Positions 10,625 through 23,262 are shown, counted from the stretch's first letter. The stretch is DNA of 64,000 bases from Diospyros lotus (GCF_014633365.1 NC_068350.1:13493787-13557786); one strand, 5' to 3'. Translations and numbers: made by a program. Notes: generated from the letters alone by a model not told the origin.

Positions 10625-11310
10625 ATGGCTTCTTCCAAGAACATAATAGTTGATTTGATAGAAGGCGAGAAATTGAATGAGGATAACTATGAGATTTGGA
10701 GTATAAAGATCCAATATGTTCTTGGGAACAAGAGTCAATTGAAGCTTTAACTTGGGTTATGGAGGAACTTGCTGAAGGAACCACTGCACAACACAAGAGG
10801 GATAGAGAGGCTTACAATGCTTAGAAGAAAAAGAACTCCACTACTCGCATTACATTGCTCAGCAGCATGGAGAATGATATCATGCGTGAATTCAAAAGTT
10901 TGAGTTGGCAAATGAAATGTGGAATGCTCTTAAAGAGCAATTTGGGATAACTTCAGTTGCAAAGGTAAGGCAACTAACTATCAAGTTTGATACACATAAA
11001 AAGCGCCTAAACCACAACATGGGGAAAAATCTTTGAGAAATAACTAATATGGTCAATGAACTCAAGGATGCTAGTGTAAACCTCATTGATGAACAGCAAG
11101 TACAAACTGTTATCAAATCTCTGTCCCACAACTAGGAGCGCATGAAGATTTATCTTACATATAACGTGAACATTAAGACAATCGTCGATGCTTCACGTCA
11201 TTTAGAGTTGAAAGAGGACTATATTGAGGCCTTTATACTTAATACTGAAATCTTTATAATTGCATCTAGCTCCAAAGGCGCTCCCAAGCTTAACTGAGAG
11301 TCACCATGGA
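10625..11310 (+). pseudogene. Copia gag remnant
   Basis: It opens with MASSKNIIVDLIEGEKLN, then YEIWSIKIQYVLG, typical of the N-terminal gag region of plant copia elements. A stop and frameshift follow within 40 codons. Later pieces include ELANEMWNALKEQFG, VRQLTIKFDTHKK and MVNELKDASVNLIDEQQV, matching the UBN2-type gag domain. It would normally encode the capsid protein. At least five disruptions make it non-functional. Confidence 0.82.
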
Positions 11311-11317
11311 AAGGGTA

Positions 11318-11590
11318 AGGGATCAGCTCGCAATCCATAAAAAAAAAAAAAAGAATATGGCAAATGTCAAGTGTTACAATTGTGGCAATAGAGGGTACTT
11401 TGCATGTGACTACAATAAACCAAGAAAGGTACAAGCTCTAAATGCATTTTCAAATGCTATTTTTGTTTTGAGTTCTGTACTCTTAACTAAATGTAATTCT
11501 TCATGGACTGTTGATTCAGGAACCACATACCATGTAGGAAGAGATAGAAGTTCCTTACCTAACTATTTAAACCCCAATTGTATAATTTTC
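11318..11590 (+). pseudogene. Copia zinc knuckle and protease fragment
   Basis: A frame from 11306 contains CYNCGNRGYFACDYNK, a degraded CCHC knuckle with its histidine missing. The protease active-site region follows: SSWTVDSGTTYHVGRD, with the D-S-G triad intact. Reading stops just before the inserted gypsy LTR fragment, so the protease is truncated. Confidence 0.8.
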
Positions 11591-12178
11591 CCTTAGATTT
11601 TTCCCCATTTTTTCTCTTCTTTTTGCTTCTAATCGAGCTTATTTCCTTCTAATTTGCCTTCTTCCGTTCCTTTCCCGCATTCTTCTCGAATTGGGCTTTT
11701 AAAGAAGAAAAAATAGGCAGTTGAGGTGTGGCCACGTGGCAGCCACTAGGCCAGGCTGGGCAGCCACCGCTTTGGGTCAAAATGACGTCGTTTTAACCCC
11801 ATTTAACTGAAATAATCAGCCTTTTTTCCTCGTGTGCGCAGCCTCCCTTGGCCTCGAACTCGTAACCTCGCCCCAACCCCCTTGCGCACATGCTGCCCGC
11901 TTTAGCCGCCTCCTCAATTAATATTATGCACATTTTTATTTTAAAGAGATTCCACCCTAGTTTTCGAGAGCTACACTTAGACCCCACATTTTTCGAGAAT
12001 TACCACCCATGCCCCACTTTAATAATAACATTAATACCCCAATTTTACCAAATATTTGCCCATTTCCTTGGAACAATATAAATTAATATTTCCCTTTAAT
12101 CCCACAAATACTAAATATTCACCTCAAATACCAAAATTAATTATTATTATTATTTATTTTCAAAATTCTAGGATGCGA
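11591..12178 (+). mobile_element. Gypsy-type LTR fragment inside the copia pol
   Basis: The segment resembles the 3' ends of the LTRs at 33060-35948 and 48267-48772. All share GCCACGTGGCAGCC or a similar block, GACGTCGTTTT-like sequence, then AT-rich DNA ending in a GGATGCGACA-like terminus. It separates the copia protease from the integrase N-terminus. The LTR start was not found, so it is truncated or rearranged, and no target duplication could be identified. Confidence 0.55.
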
Positions 12179-13234
12179 CAATATATATTGGATAGATTAG
12201 TGAAAAAATGCTTATTGGGCCAAATTGCAAAAGTGAATCTACCAACCTGTGAAAGTTGTCTAGCAAGGAAAATGGTAAGAAAACCATTTGGAAAAGCAAT
12301 TAAAGCTAAAAATTCATTGTAATTAATTCACTCCGACATATGTGGTCCAATAAATATTAGGGTCAAGCATGGAGGTGTTTATTTCATCATTTTCATTGAC
12401 GACTATACTCATTTTGGCTTTGTCTATTTGATTTCTCATAAGTCAGAAGCTTTAGAGTGCTTCAAAAGATATTTGAACTCAATTGAGAATCAATTAGATA
12501 GAAAAATTGAAGCATTAAGAACCAATAGAGGTCGCGAGTATTTGTCCAATTGTTGTGTGATAAAAAGGGAATTGAGAGACAATTTACCATTCCACATACC
12601 CCACAACAAAATAATGTTGCAAGAAGAAGAAATAAAACTCTTCTAAAAATGGTTAGGTTAATGATGGCAGGGGTAAAGTTGTCAATTACTCTATTGGGAT
12701 AATGCACTGTTAATAGTTGCATATATACTCAATTTAGTACCCTCTAAATCTATACCTTCTACCCCATATGAGTTATGGACTAGAAGGAAATTTGATATAA
12801 ATCAGTTGAGCACTTGGGGTTGTGTAGTCTATGTTCATGATCCTTCATACAAACATGAAAAGTTGGGTCCGAGAGGCAAAAATAATATATTTGTAAGATA
12901 CTTAACACACTCAAAAGGATATGTCTTTATTAGTGATCAGGCAAGTGAGAGAGTTATCGAGTTTGAATCTCATGATGCATTTTTCTTTGAAAATGAGTTT
13001 CCTAACAGGGGAGAGATAAATCTGAATTTATCTTTTTATGAAATTAAGGATCAAGACAATTTTATTGTTCGAAGTCGTCTATTACATTTATTTAAAAATG
13101 TATCTAGGGAATCTAATCTAAGTGGGAGTAATAAAAGACTTCCTAAATCTGTTTCACGTGAACCTCAAATTAGAAAAAGTAGTTGTGGACACATACCTCG
13201 AATCGTTTCGATGTTAAAGGTGAAATTTTTCTAA
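12179..13234 (+). pseudogene. Copia integrase remnant
   Basis: It begins in the pre-integrase region (LDRLVKKCLLGQIAKVNLP, CESCLARKMVRKPFG). It continues with HSDICGPINIRVKHGG, containing the first catalytic Asp, and FIDDYTHFGFVYL. The second catalytic region is altered (EALRTNRGREYLSN instead of SDxGxE), and the third (PHNKIMLQEEE) has lost the usual PQQNG form. The C-terminal part from 12806 (STWGCVVYVHDPSYK, KLGPRGKNNIFVRY) is open for 142 codons. Stops at 12320 and 12645 break the frame. Confidence 0.85.
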
Positions 13235-14720
13235 TTGCCCCATAAGATGAAAAAGAACCTAACTCTGTCCAAGAAGCTCTTTTTGGACTTGCTAAAGAAA
13301 AATGAAAAAAAGGAAATGAAAGAAGAAATTGACTCAATGAAATGAAACCAAGTTTGGACATTGGTTGACCTTCCAAAAGATAGCAATGTTATTGGAAAAA
13401 ATGGGTTCTGAAAATCAAGTGAGAGGCTAATGGATCCATTGAGAGATATAAGGCATGTCTAGTAGCCAAGGGGTATATTCATTAGGAAGAATTGAATATG
13501 AGGAAACATTTTCTCCTGCTGTAAGATTTACCTCTATACACATTATCCTAGCAATAGTAGCCAATTTAGATTTTGAATTACACTAAATGGATGTAAAAAT
13601 GGAATTTCTAAGTGGTGGCTTGGAAGAGAAAATTTATATGGAACAACCCATAGGTTTCATAGAAGAGGGTAAAGAGCACAAAGTGTGCAGACTCTTGAGA
13701 TCCATTTATGGGTTAAAACAATCTTTCAGACAGTGGTACTTAAGGTTTCATTAATCGATTATCTTATATGATTTATGAAGACCACTATGTGTATGTCAAA
13801 AGATTTAACGATAAGTTCGTGATCTTATCTCTTTATGTTAATGATATACTTTTGGATAAAAATGATAAGGAGTATCTTTTAAGTATTAAAGAGTGGTTGT
13901 CCTCCATTTTGAGATAAAGAACTTAGGTGAAATAACATATATTCTTGGTGTTAAGATCAATAGAGATCATTCAAAGAAATTGTTTGCTCTTTCTCAAGAG
14001 CCATATATTTGAAAGATTCTTGAACGATTTCATATGCAAAACTACAAGTCTGTAGATACTTCAATTCCTAAACGTGAAAACTTAACTAGAAGGATGTGTC
14101 CTAAAACTTCACAAGAAGAGGAACAGATGCTAGAGTTCCTTATTCTAATGTCGTGAGTAGTCTTATATATGCTATGATGTGCATAAGATCGAATATCTTC
14201 TATGCAGTTGGCATGGTGAGTAGATATCAGTCAAACCTAGGTCAACCCTATTGGAAGCCATAAAAAGGATAATGAGGTACCTGAAAGATATAATGGATTA
14301 TTCCCTCTGTTATCAATGAAATGATTGCGCCTTGAGGGATATACTGATGCTAATTGGGGAGGAGAATTAGATGAAAGAAAACTTACCTCTGGATATGCTT
14401 TTCAACTTGGCAATAGAGGTATCTTTTGGAGTAGCAAAAAATAAACTTGTATACCTTTGTCTACTATGGAAGCCAAATTTGTAGCATTATCAGTAGTAGT
14501 ATAAGAAACTATTTGGTTAAAGAGGTTTTTAAACCACTTGAGAGTTGTGAATGGCTCGTCAAATATCATTCGAAGACCAAATACATTGACACAAGATATA
14601 ATTTTGTGAGAGATATTGTTGCACAGAAGGAGGTGCACTTGGAGTATATCTCTACACAAAAAAAATGATAGTAGATCCATTCACAAAACCCATTCCGGAG
14701 TTATGTTAAATCCTTGGGAA
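13235..14720 (+). pseudogene. Copia reverse transcriptase and RNase H remnant
   Basis: Recognisable pieces in shifting frames are ERYKACLVAKGYIH, LYVNDILL (the YVDD box degraded to YVND), IKRIMRYLKDIMDYSL and the RNase H stretch near 14340-14480. Many stops interrupt it. The catalytic YVDD Asp is changed, so it cannot be active. Confidence 0.8.
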
Positions 14721-15845
14721 TGCATAAATGTTAAATGTATTTTTTTTTGTGAACATTGACGTGTAATATGATTTTCCCAATTTACAACAATAAATGATTC
14801 ATGTTATTTTTTATTAATGTCAATTGTGTTTAGTACACAAATTGAATAATGCTTATACACATATATACAATGCTTCGTGCATGATGCTAAGTGCAATGTT
14901 TCATGCATGATGTCAAGTGTAATTCTTCGTGCATATTGCTGAGTGCAATAATTAAAGATATGTCGGACAGATGGTTGGTTTTCTCACATAAGCAACCACA
15001 TATATGATTGAGTGGTGCATAGATGAAATATAAGTTTTAAGCATATCGCAAAGGCAAGCTAATGAGAGATGAAGCTTAGAAAAAAATCGCCTTGATAAGG
15101 CTATAAAGGGTAGCTAAAAGGTGAATATCCCACTTCTCACCTTATCTATCTAAGAATGCCAGGTGGGAGTCTTGTTTAACAAATATGTGAAAAGTAGAGT
15201 TGTGGACTCAAGTTAGATATTGAGTGTATCTAAACTATCACTTGTACGATATTTATATAATGAAAGACATATGCTCCAAGGGAAAAGGAGAATAATATCG
15301 TAGCATATGTTTCATATCATGTGTGCAAAAGTTTGACAAAAACAAGGTAACAAAAGATATGGATCTCTTCTTTTAGTTGAGTGAGACTCTCGAGATTACA
15401 AGGATCTCATAAAATACCCTTTGACCTTTAACAATTTCTTGAAATTTTGATTCGATGCAATTATTTTGGAATGCTACCAAAGACCATGTATGATCCGGTT
15501 AGATGGAGTATATCTAGAAAAGCGATTGAATTATGATGGAAAGATTTTAGAAAAAATGAAAGATCTATTTGAATGCCACATTTGGATGTATTCACAGGTC
15601 GACAAATTATAATCATTCATTGAATTATAATTGTGAATACACGTTTTATTGAACAAGTGATTAATCAAATGAGATCTACGTGTGAATAAATGTGACTTGA
15701 TAGTTTTGGGGTATAACATACAAACTCCACTTGAATAATAGAGCTGCTATATATACTTAATTGTTGTATAGTAATGAGCTCTCAAAGAAAAGAGTATGTT
15801 GGTCGCACGGCCTATTTGCATGTACGAAACTTATAGAGAAATGAG
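14721..15845 (+). other. 3' noncoding region of the copia element
   Basis: Between RNase H and the 3' LTR there is no gene. The region includes a 26-bp repeat in three copies (14868-14945, units starting CAATGCTTCGTGCATG). Noncoding DNA of this size before the LTR is usual for this type of copia element. Confidence 0.6.
14868..14945 (+). repeat. 26-bp tandem repeat, three copies
   Basis: Units at 14868, 14894 and 14920 share TTCGTGCATGATGC-like sequence with a few changes each. Confidence 0.8.
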
Positions 15846-15955
15846 AGTATATGAGTATGTGAGCCCATTATGTGCGAGTGGGAGATGTAGTAAATCCGAG
15901 AGTATATGAGTATGTGAGCCCATTATGTGCGAGTGGAATATGTAGTAAATCTGAG
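15846..15955 (+). repeat. 55-bp tandem duplication across the 3' LTR edge
   Basis: 15846-15900 is repeated at 15901-15955 with four differences. Each unit contains the purine tract (GAGTGGGAGA in the first copy) and the first 15 bp of the LTR (TGTAGTAAATC). The element therefore has two candidate starts of its 3' LTR, 15886 and 15941. Confidence 0.9.
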
Positions 15956-16454
15956 TTGTGTACTCAAGTTGATCCGCCTATAATGGGCTCCGAATTAAGC
16001 TCCAATGTAAACCTAGACTCGAATCTAGATCTAGATCCAGATCCAAAACTAGATTTGCAACTGTTGTGTGCAGTTGCACATGGAACAATTGCTATCGATA
16101 GTTGAACCCCATTTCCTCCATTCATAGTGGAAGTAGGCAAATCAGTGAGTATTTCTCATACATCTTAGTGTATATATATATATATATATATTATTTGTAT
16201 ATATAGTAGAGAAAGAATGCAGAAACGACTAAAAAAGTTTCTAAAAATGAGCTTGAAAACTACTGAAAAAACTCTCAAATATTCAAGAGCAATCTCTGTG
16301 TGTGAGAGACATTTAGGCTATGGAAAACAAATAACTTTCATTTGTGATTTCGTTTTGAATACCAATAACTCAACCTAACTGATCCAACTTCTGCTATGCA
16401 AATTAGGTAAGTCTAGTTTTATTTTGTGAATCATTTGATTTCAGTTTTCTAACA
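15941..16454 (+). repeat. 3' LTR of the 8161 copia element
   Basis: 514 bp, TGTAGTAAATC to TTTCTAACA, matching the 5' LTR but with many substitutions and a longer TA run (16171-16190). AGTTA at 16455-16459 is the right target duplication. Confidence 0.92.
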
Positions 16455-16459
16455 AGTTA

Positions 16460-17821
16460 GCATGCAATAATTTGTCATTGGTTTGTTACCAAAGTCAAAT
16501 TAATTAGGTTTTTTTTTGGTGAAATGCAAATTAATTAGGAAGAGGGTTTGGGAATACATTGGGTTCGAAATCTTAATGGAGGTTTAATAAATTTTTAGAA
16601 TTGATCTTGAATTAATTTTATAAAAATATAATTTTAACATTTATAGAGATATTTTATGTTTGCGTCTTACGTTATATGTCATATTAATAAAATGTGTAAG
16701 ACATAAATGCAAAATGTTAATACAAGTTTCAAATTAATTTAAATATTCAAATAATATTTGTATATATTTTATCCTTTGATAATAATACCAATCATAAATT
16801 ATCAAGCAATTAACATGCATTGATTACTTGATGCATACTCCTCTTCTTGCGCAGAGAGCTGTTAAAGTAGAAGGATGTGGAAGAGCTCGCCTGCATTAAT
16901 GGCAGAAACACCGCAAGCAGGAAATGAATTAGATGAAAATATCTTGAAAGTTTATGGTAAGTAATAATGCCTCAATAAATTTAATGTATCTTGAAAATTA
17001 GAAGGTTGGTCTACTTGTATTTGTGACTTCAAACTGGTGTTAGTAAGGTTCTATATGAAGAGAGTGGAGATTGGAGTAAAGGGGCTTCATATGATTTCTT
17101 CTATTTCTCTCAGTGGTTTTCCTGTCAGTTTTGAATGATCTAAAACCGTTCTTTTATCATTGTTATTGGTTCCCAACAACTACTCTTTTTTTAAAGATGC
17201 ATATATATATATATATAATTTATATTCATTCTTTGTATATATTTAATAAACGCTAAATATATAATGAGTTATCAGTGCTTAGTGTCGAAGTTGCAGGATA
17301 GGGTCAAGCTGCACTGTAACAATAATTGTATGCTAAAGAAAATGGGTTGGGATATATATATATATATGTATGTATGTATATATGGATATATATTTGGATT
17401 TTAGAAGTGGTCCAAATATTTTATTATTGGTTATTGAGGGGGAAAATGGTTTTAAAAAAATCAAAAATCTTGGAAATAGTTATTGCATAATCAATTTGTA
17501 AGGTTGGGTGATGGTGAAAAGTTACAAATTCTGCCTGGTTATTATGGAATTGAGATATAAGTTGTTTGTTTGAATGTATTGTAGAACTTATGTTTATTAT
17601 TTATGTTTGTTTGTATTATGGTTGGACAAAAAAGATATATATATTATTTTTAAATTTACATTTTTCCTTGCGCTTTCATTTTCTACTTTTTTGTAAAATA
17701 CTGTTTTCATGTTTTCATTTTTATGAATCCTAATTTGTTGCTTTAGACAAGTGTTTGTAATGTTCCAATAACTAGAATATAAATAGATTCTTGTATCAAT
17801 GTAGTGGCAAGTAAGAATCAT
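16460..17821. other. AT-rich DNA, displaced 3' flank of DUF247
   Basis: This is the sequence that adjoined the DUF247 gene before the copia insertion. One exon-like block is listed separately at 16855-16956. TA repeats occur at 17201-17216 and 17355-17395. I see no other gene. Confidence 0.5.
16855..16956 (+). other. Exon-like block, possible DUF247 3' exon
   Basis: 102 bp preceded by CTCCTCTTCTTGCGCAG (pyrimidine tract and acceptor) and followed by GTAAGTAA (a strong donor). Joined to the donor overlapping the DUF247 stop codon, it would replace that stop with four codons and a TAG. No frame through the block is fully open, so if it is real it is a 3' UTR or noncoding exon. This is inferred from splice signals only. 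Confidence 0.25.
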
Positions 17822-18023
17822 TGTTGGTCCCTTGGGGTATGGACAGGGGTGAATTGAGTGATTAAAAATTTTATCAATTTTTAAATAAAAATCTTGATAC
17901 TACAATTTTATCTAAACTATATTTATGTAAATATATATATATATATGAAAGTTTGAAGAGATGAATTTCATGCCACAAGATATATCAATGAAACACAATA
18001 TATGGAACAAGAAAAATTTTAAG
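17822..18023 (-). repeat. LTR end fragment of the reverse-strand SIRE-type element
   Basis: It starts TGTTGGTCCCTTGGGG and continues GGTGAATT(G/A)AGTGATTAAA, matching the inner end of the LTR at 46849 (AGTTGGTCCTTTAGGG). It probably marks the left outer end of the same reverse-strand element, cut at 18024 by a gypsy insertion. The similarity decays towards 18023. Confidence 0.55.
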
Positions 18024-19333
18024 TGTAATACCCCGTGATATTGGTGTTAGAAAATAAGGAATGTTGTTAGAAACTTTTGAAAAAGTGTCCTTAAGATAAG
18101 TCTTAAGCTGATCTATGGGAATAATAGTGCCCTCCGGGGGGAGGGGTATTTTGGTAAATTGGGTAATGAAACCCAATAAAGGTTAAATAAAAAATTTGAA
18201 AAGTATTTCCTCGTGGGAATGAGAATTTGTTAGGAATTATTCTTATTTGTGCATTTGTGTGGAGATTAATGGGATTGTTAATTTTTAAGAGCATTTTGGT
18301 AATTTGGAGTATAATTCCATGAGGGAATTAAATTAACAAAAAGTGAAATTTATTATAATTCATTTATATGTTAGAAGAAATCCATTCTCCCTAAATGGAG
18401 GATAAATGTGGTGAAGCCACATGGATGGCTTAGATTAAAGCTTGGAAGCCAATAATGGTGTCTAAGAGTGACACTTGACAAGCTAATGTCTAAGAGAAAT
18501 AAGAGATTAAAATAAATAAAAAAATAGATAATAGTCACTCTTGCAATTATTGAGGGCCATTATTATGCTGGAATAAAGAAATTCCTAAATGAAATAGAAA
18601 AATGTCTCTCATTAATGCTTTGAAAATGGGAGAATTATTTAAGTGGAAAAGAAAAGGAATTAGGTCTCTCAAGTGGTCCCTCAAGTGATGAATGAAAATT
18701 GTTAAGATTTATTTAATTGAGAAATGTGTAGATAGTTATAAAGGAAGGATGAGATGGATGGTGGAGATTTATTTTCCAAAGAAATCCATGGTTGAGATTT
18801 AACCTTGTTTAAGCACATGGATTGTGCTTTCTCTAAGCGGTAGAGATTAAATCTTGGGAAAGGAAAAGTAATTCAAGGGTAGAGATTTAAAGAGATCAAG
18901 CGGCATGGGTTGTGCTAGATTTAATGGTTGGGATTTCCTCTCCGAAAGAAAAAAATCAAAGGCTTGTATTAAAAGTCTCCAAGTGGAATGGATTGTGCTT
19001 TCTTGGAAGGTGGAGATTTAATCTCCAATCTCAATAAAGGGTTGAGATTTAAGAAGAGGAAACGGCATGAATTGCCAAATATTAAACTAATGAATGGTTG
19101 AGATTAAAGCTCTTTAAAGCACATGGATTGTGCTTGTTGTGGAAGAGTGTGGAATTCTTAAAGACCATTTTGCTAGTCGATTATGGGGATGAGGGAAGGG
19201 AAGGACGAAACCTAGTTCCCACCTAGGACGTTTTGTGTTGAAACAGAGTCCATCCTTCACAATTGATCGGGCATGTGAGCAGTTCAGATGATTGTTCAGG
19301 AGTGGCACCCGTAAGTGGGAGCAAGGCGTCACA
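18024..19333 (+). repeat. 5' LTR of a Ty3/gypsy element
   Basis: 1310 bp starting TGTAATACCCCGTGAT and ending GGCGTCACA, directly followed by a tRNA-Met-like primer site. The TGTAA...CCCC start and ...ACA end are typical of plant chromovirus-type gypsy LTRs. The last 140 bp resemble 48122-48266. No partner 3' LTR in the same orientation was found nearby. Confidence 0.72.
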
Positions 19334-19335
19334 GT

Positions 19336-19347
19336 TGTTATCAGAGT
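19336..19347 (+). other. Primer-binding site of the gypsy element
   Basis: TGTTATCAGAGT, two bases from TGGTATCAGAGC, two bases after the LTR end. Confidence 0.7.
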
Positions 19348-21135
19348 GATCAGTTGAGGATGTTTGGCATAATGTGGATGAAGGATGATTTGTTAGCCTC
19401 GAAAGTAGGACATGTGGTCTGAGGACCCTAGGAGTTGGGTCGAGGCATTGAGGTCTACGATAGATTGAATGGTGTGCTCAGATATTCTTATTATAGGAAT
19501 AGGAAAGTATTATGGGTCGAGATGATATCTCGTAAGAAGTATACGGGACGAGCAATGAAAATCAAAAACCCAAGTATGGGTGTTGGTGTCAAGAAACCTG
19601 AATGTTGAAATTTAGGGGATATTAAGTGTTCTACGGATGAGAGTTCCTTGAGATTGAAGTGTTGAGGCTTTGTATGGGGCATGAAGCATGACAAGAGCCA
19701 TGAAAGGCGAAAAAAGCCTGAGGCATAACTAATCCGGGAGGGGATTAGTGGACCGTTCCTATGAAGGGGAATTGGCTAAGCATGTTTGAGATAATAGAGT
19801 TATTCTCTTGGAAGATGAGCAATAAGACTTGGGTGCTTGGGTTAGAAAGAGTTAAAGTGAGAGTTAGCTTGAGGTTTAAAGAAATGAGTCATCAACAGGC
19901 ATGTGACGAACTCCATGATGGGAGTAAGATAAGGTTGCGTGAAGTGAGGCTCTAGGTAGAGCGTGCATGTAATGCATGTATGTCATGGACATGGTAGGCA
20001 TGATGCAAGTAGCTTTTGGAAGGACTGCAAGGAGACTTAGATGTGATGCATACATGCTAGATGTATATGGTACGAGGTGATCGTATTGTTATGGCAATCT
20101 CGTAGAGAATGTGCCTAGGGTATGAGTAGACCCTAGCTAGTTTCATGATGAAACGAGGTCTATGCTAGGGAAGGATAGGTGCGTTGCAAATGGACCCTAG
20201 CGGGCGTGTGAATGAGATGAAAAATCCCTAGCAAGTTGAGTTGGGACTCAAAGGGATCCAAATTGGGAATAAATGAGTTGGGGGCATGTATTGATATACG
20301 TGTGAGAGTCATTCGATTAGAAGTCCTTGTTGTGAATGGCCAAGTGACCATTCATGTGATTAATGATGAGGGGCCAATCAAACTCTCATTATGACACTTG
20401 GGACCAGGTGGGACGCCTAAGGTCCGGAGACGAGAGGTGAACAGACCCTCATTATGATGCTTGGGGTCAGGGATGACGCCTAAGATCACGAAATCCTTGT
20501 TTGGTGGGAATGGATATGTGGGCCGAGGGCGATGAGATAGTGGCAACAGGACATCCATGGGCTATGCAAGTGAAGGAAATGCCAACTGCAGATGCTTAAG
20601 TGGGCGAGGGGCGTGGCGAGTGATATAGGCCCCGGGTTGTAATTCCAAAGTCTTGGGAGCCCAAGTAAGGCGTGTTGAAAAGCCGAGGCGTATTGACGGA
20701 ATGCATATGTGGGTATACAAAGGGAGACATAAAGTCTCGAATCATCTGGAGGTGATGGTAGGTGCTCCGGACGATGGGTGCTGGAACCTGAGGTAAACTT
20801 AGCATGATGGGTATGGATTGAGAAATTGATGCTAGTTGGGGCTTTAAGAGATGGATGGGCATAAGTTTTAGCTTATTCTTTCTTATGAAGCTCGATAGAT
20901 CTGTCGGTTCCATCGAAGGAAAGATAATCAAGCTTTGGGATGAGCTTGGTGGCAAAATGAATCATGATGAACTTGGATCCATTGTTGTGAAAAGATTGAC
21001 CTTTTGGATTGTGATTGAAAGTCATGAAGTATGATCTTGTGGTGTAGGATCATGCTACCTTAAGAGTTGGATTGGTTTGAGATTCTCTAGGGTTGTAAGA
21101 GATATAAATTCTTGTGGAGCAAGGCTCATGGTGTC
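19348..21135 (+). other. Noncoding internal region of a gypsy/LARD-like element
   Basis: 1.8 kb of moderately GC-rich DNA with repeated phrases (for example, CTCATTATGA followed by a CTTGGG motif at about 20386 and 20449) but no gag or pol. The short frames on both strands show no family features. It reads as the leader of a large noncoding derivative, cut at 21136 by the next element. Confidence 0.5.
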
Positions 21136-23248
21136 TGTAACGCCCCACTTTTCCAAATGCACAACAACATGAAATACAAGCAGACATCACCTAGGAAATT
21201 ATGGAAACCCTTGCCAACGGAAGCACTGGATGGAACCTGAAAGCTTAACCAAAGCAAAATAAATGGGGTTTCCACTCACTTTTCCTTTACATGTACAAGA
21301 AACGCATACAACTTTCAATAAATCAAAAAGACACAACTCACTACTTGTAATTATAACTGCAACACATGCCCAAGTTAGCGAATAAACCCTCATCATGACA
21401 ACTTCCCCATACAACATTTAAAGTGCGTCATGACCACCACAATAGTATTGCATACCCCGTATACCCACTAATCTATGGTATTACAAAGGTACATCTTACT
21501 GTACATATACATAAGAGCAACCGTAGGACACCCACACACATCTCTTACAACCTTGAGTATCATAGCTGCTATTACAATACGTCACTTGGTTACAAGGGTT
21601 CATAATGAAATAAAACCCAAAACTAGATGCAAACCCAAAGCTAGCCAAGCACCACCTTTTGGCCTTGCTCGAACTGGAACCCAAATCACCTGGCACGTCT
21701 GATATATTTGGGACGTTGAATGTCCCAGGGGTATGAAACACCTGAGTTAGATAATAACATCTAAGTGAGTGACTCAAAAAAGGAAAGTACATGCGTGCAA
21801 ATGCAATAATGCCATTATGAAATCCACCCCTGTGGTAGCAATGCCAAGGTGTTGCAATCTCCCTTGCGGTCATCATAGTCACTCCTTGGCTCACCGTAAG
21901 AGCACGAGATCTTCCATGATATCCTAACAACTAGCCACAGTCACCAACACAAACATGATATATGACAAAGCAAAATGAATATGCATAACCAAGGGAAAAT
22001 ATGACATGTAAGCCTCAAAGGCATGATATGCAAGTCAACACCCACACCCAATGAAGCCAAATTGATCGAGATGTAGAAAAATGATGCAAGAAACACTCAT
22101 AAGTGAAGCAACAAATGCTCAAGAGGAAGCAAGAAGCATGCAAAAACCACTCACCTTGACTAATTACCTTTGGAAGCACGACTTACAACAAGCGGGATGG
22201 GTTTTCTTGCAGTTTTTCTTACTGTTTGGCATAAATTTCGAGAAAGACCTGAAAACTTCGTCGAGGCTCATTCTCCCTCATTTCTCGCCCAATTTTCTCC
22301 ATTCTTTTTGGCAGCGTTTCCTCTCTCAAACTCCCTTCCTTTTCCTCCTTGCTTGGTGCCCAAAATGAATAACCCCAAAGCCCTTATTTATAGGAAACTC
22401 TGTCGAACCAAATCACGCCATGTGTCGCGTCATCATTCCATCCATGAGCATCCAATCAAAATATGTCACATGTTTAATTAGATTTTCAACATTCACATCA
22501 TTACATCCCACATGGTTAATTGAATTTTCTACATTTTCCATCATAAGACTTCAAATCCTATCTCCAAGTGGCCAATGAATTCTTGCCACATGTCCTTAAG
22601 GATAAGGTTTGGAGACTTTAGCAAACTTGGAGGCTAAGTAAGCTTTTCTTGGCCAATCACGTGATGCCACCTCAGGGGGTCATTATGAGCCATCATGTGA
22701 CCTTATCTTATCTTCCAAGTGACCAATGGTTGATTGCCATGTGTCCTTGATGATAAGGTTTGGAGACTTTTGGAGGCTAAGTCTTGGATTTCAAAATGAT
22801 CCAAAAATAGATTAAATGTTATTTGAGATCCGCAATCATGACTTAACTATATTGGAATAAGTTTTGAATCCACAATCTTTACTCCCAAATGGTTTAGTTG
22901 GCCCAATTCATTATTCCAATGATCTAGCTATAGGTTTCAAGAACTACACCTTGGCCCAAACTTTTCTGATAATTTGCATTTAGGCCCTTGCAACTTGGTC
23001 CCCGAGCCATTTTTAATTGCCCTTTTTGGTCCCTAAAAAATGGATAAATTACGCTAATATCCCAAGGTTTTTAGGAAAATTACACTTTTACCCGAACTTC
23101 AATATTTACGATTTTACCACTGGCTCAGAAACTGAACATTTGTCACAAGGCTTCTATAATCCCTTGAAAGAACCTATTTTCTCAAGTAATAAAGCCTAAT
23201 AATCTCAGGTATTATATCATATTTGAGTTGAAAATCTGAGATTTTACA
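21136..23248 (-). repeat. 3' LTR of a reverse-strand Ty3/gypsy element
   Basis: On the reverse strand it begins TGTAAAATCTCAGATT at 23248, directly after a purine tract, and ends GGGGCGTTACA at 21136. At 2113 bp it is long but within the range for plant gypsy LTRs. A plus-strand GAGTGACTCAAAAAAGG segment near 21765 resembles the related segment of the LTR at 33060. Confidence 0.68.
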
Positions 23249-23262
23249 TCCTCCCCCCCATA
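23249..23262 (-). other. Polypurine tract of the reverse-strand gypsy element
   Basis: On the reverse strand it reads TATGGGGGGGAGGA, immediately before the LTR start. It is preceded by GAGGATGAAATTTATTTT, the usual end of the gypsy coding region in this group. Confidence 0.8.

Larger units (their letters stand above)
8161..16454 (+). mobile_element. Complete but decayed Ty1/copia retrotransposon
   Basis: The element is bounded by two LTRs starting TGTAGTAA and ending AACA, with identical 5-bp target duplications AGTTA at 8156-8160 and 16455-16459. The order is LTR, primer site, leader, gag, protease, integrase, RT, RNase H, purine tract and LTR, as in copia. All genes are broken by many stops and frameshifts, and the LTRs differ at many positions, so the insertion is old. 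The element is enlarged by extra DNA in the leader and by a gypsy LTR fragment between protease and integrase. Confidence 0.92.
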
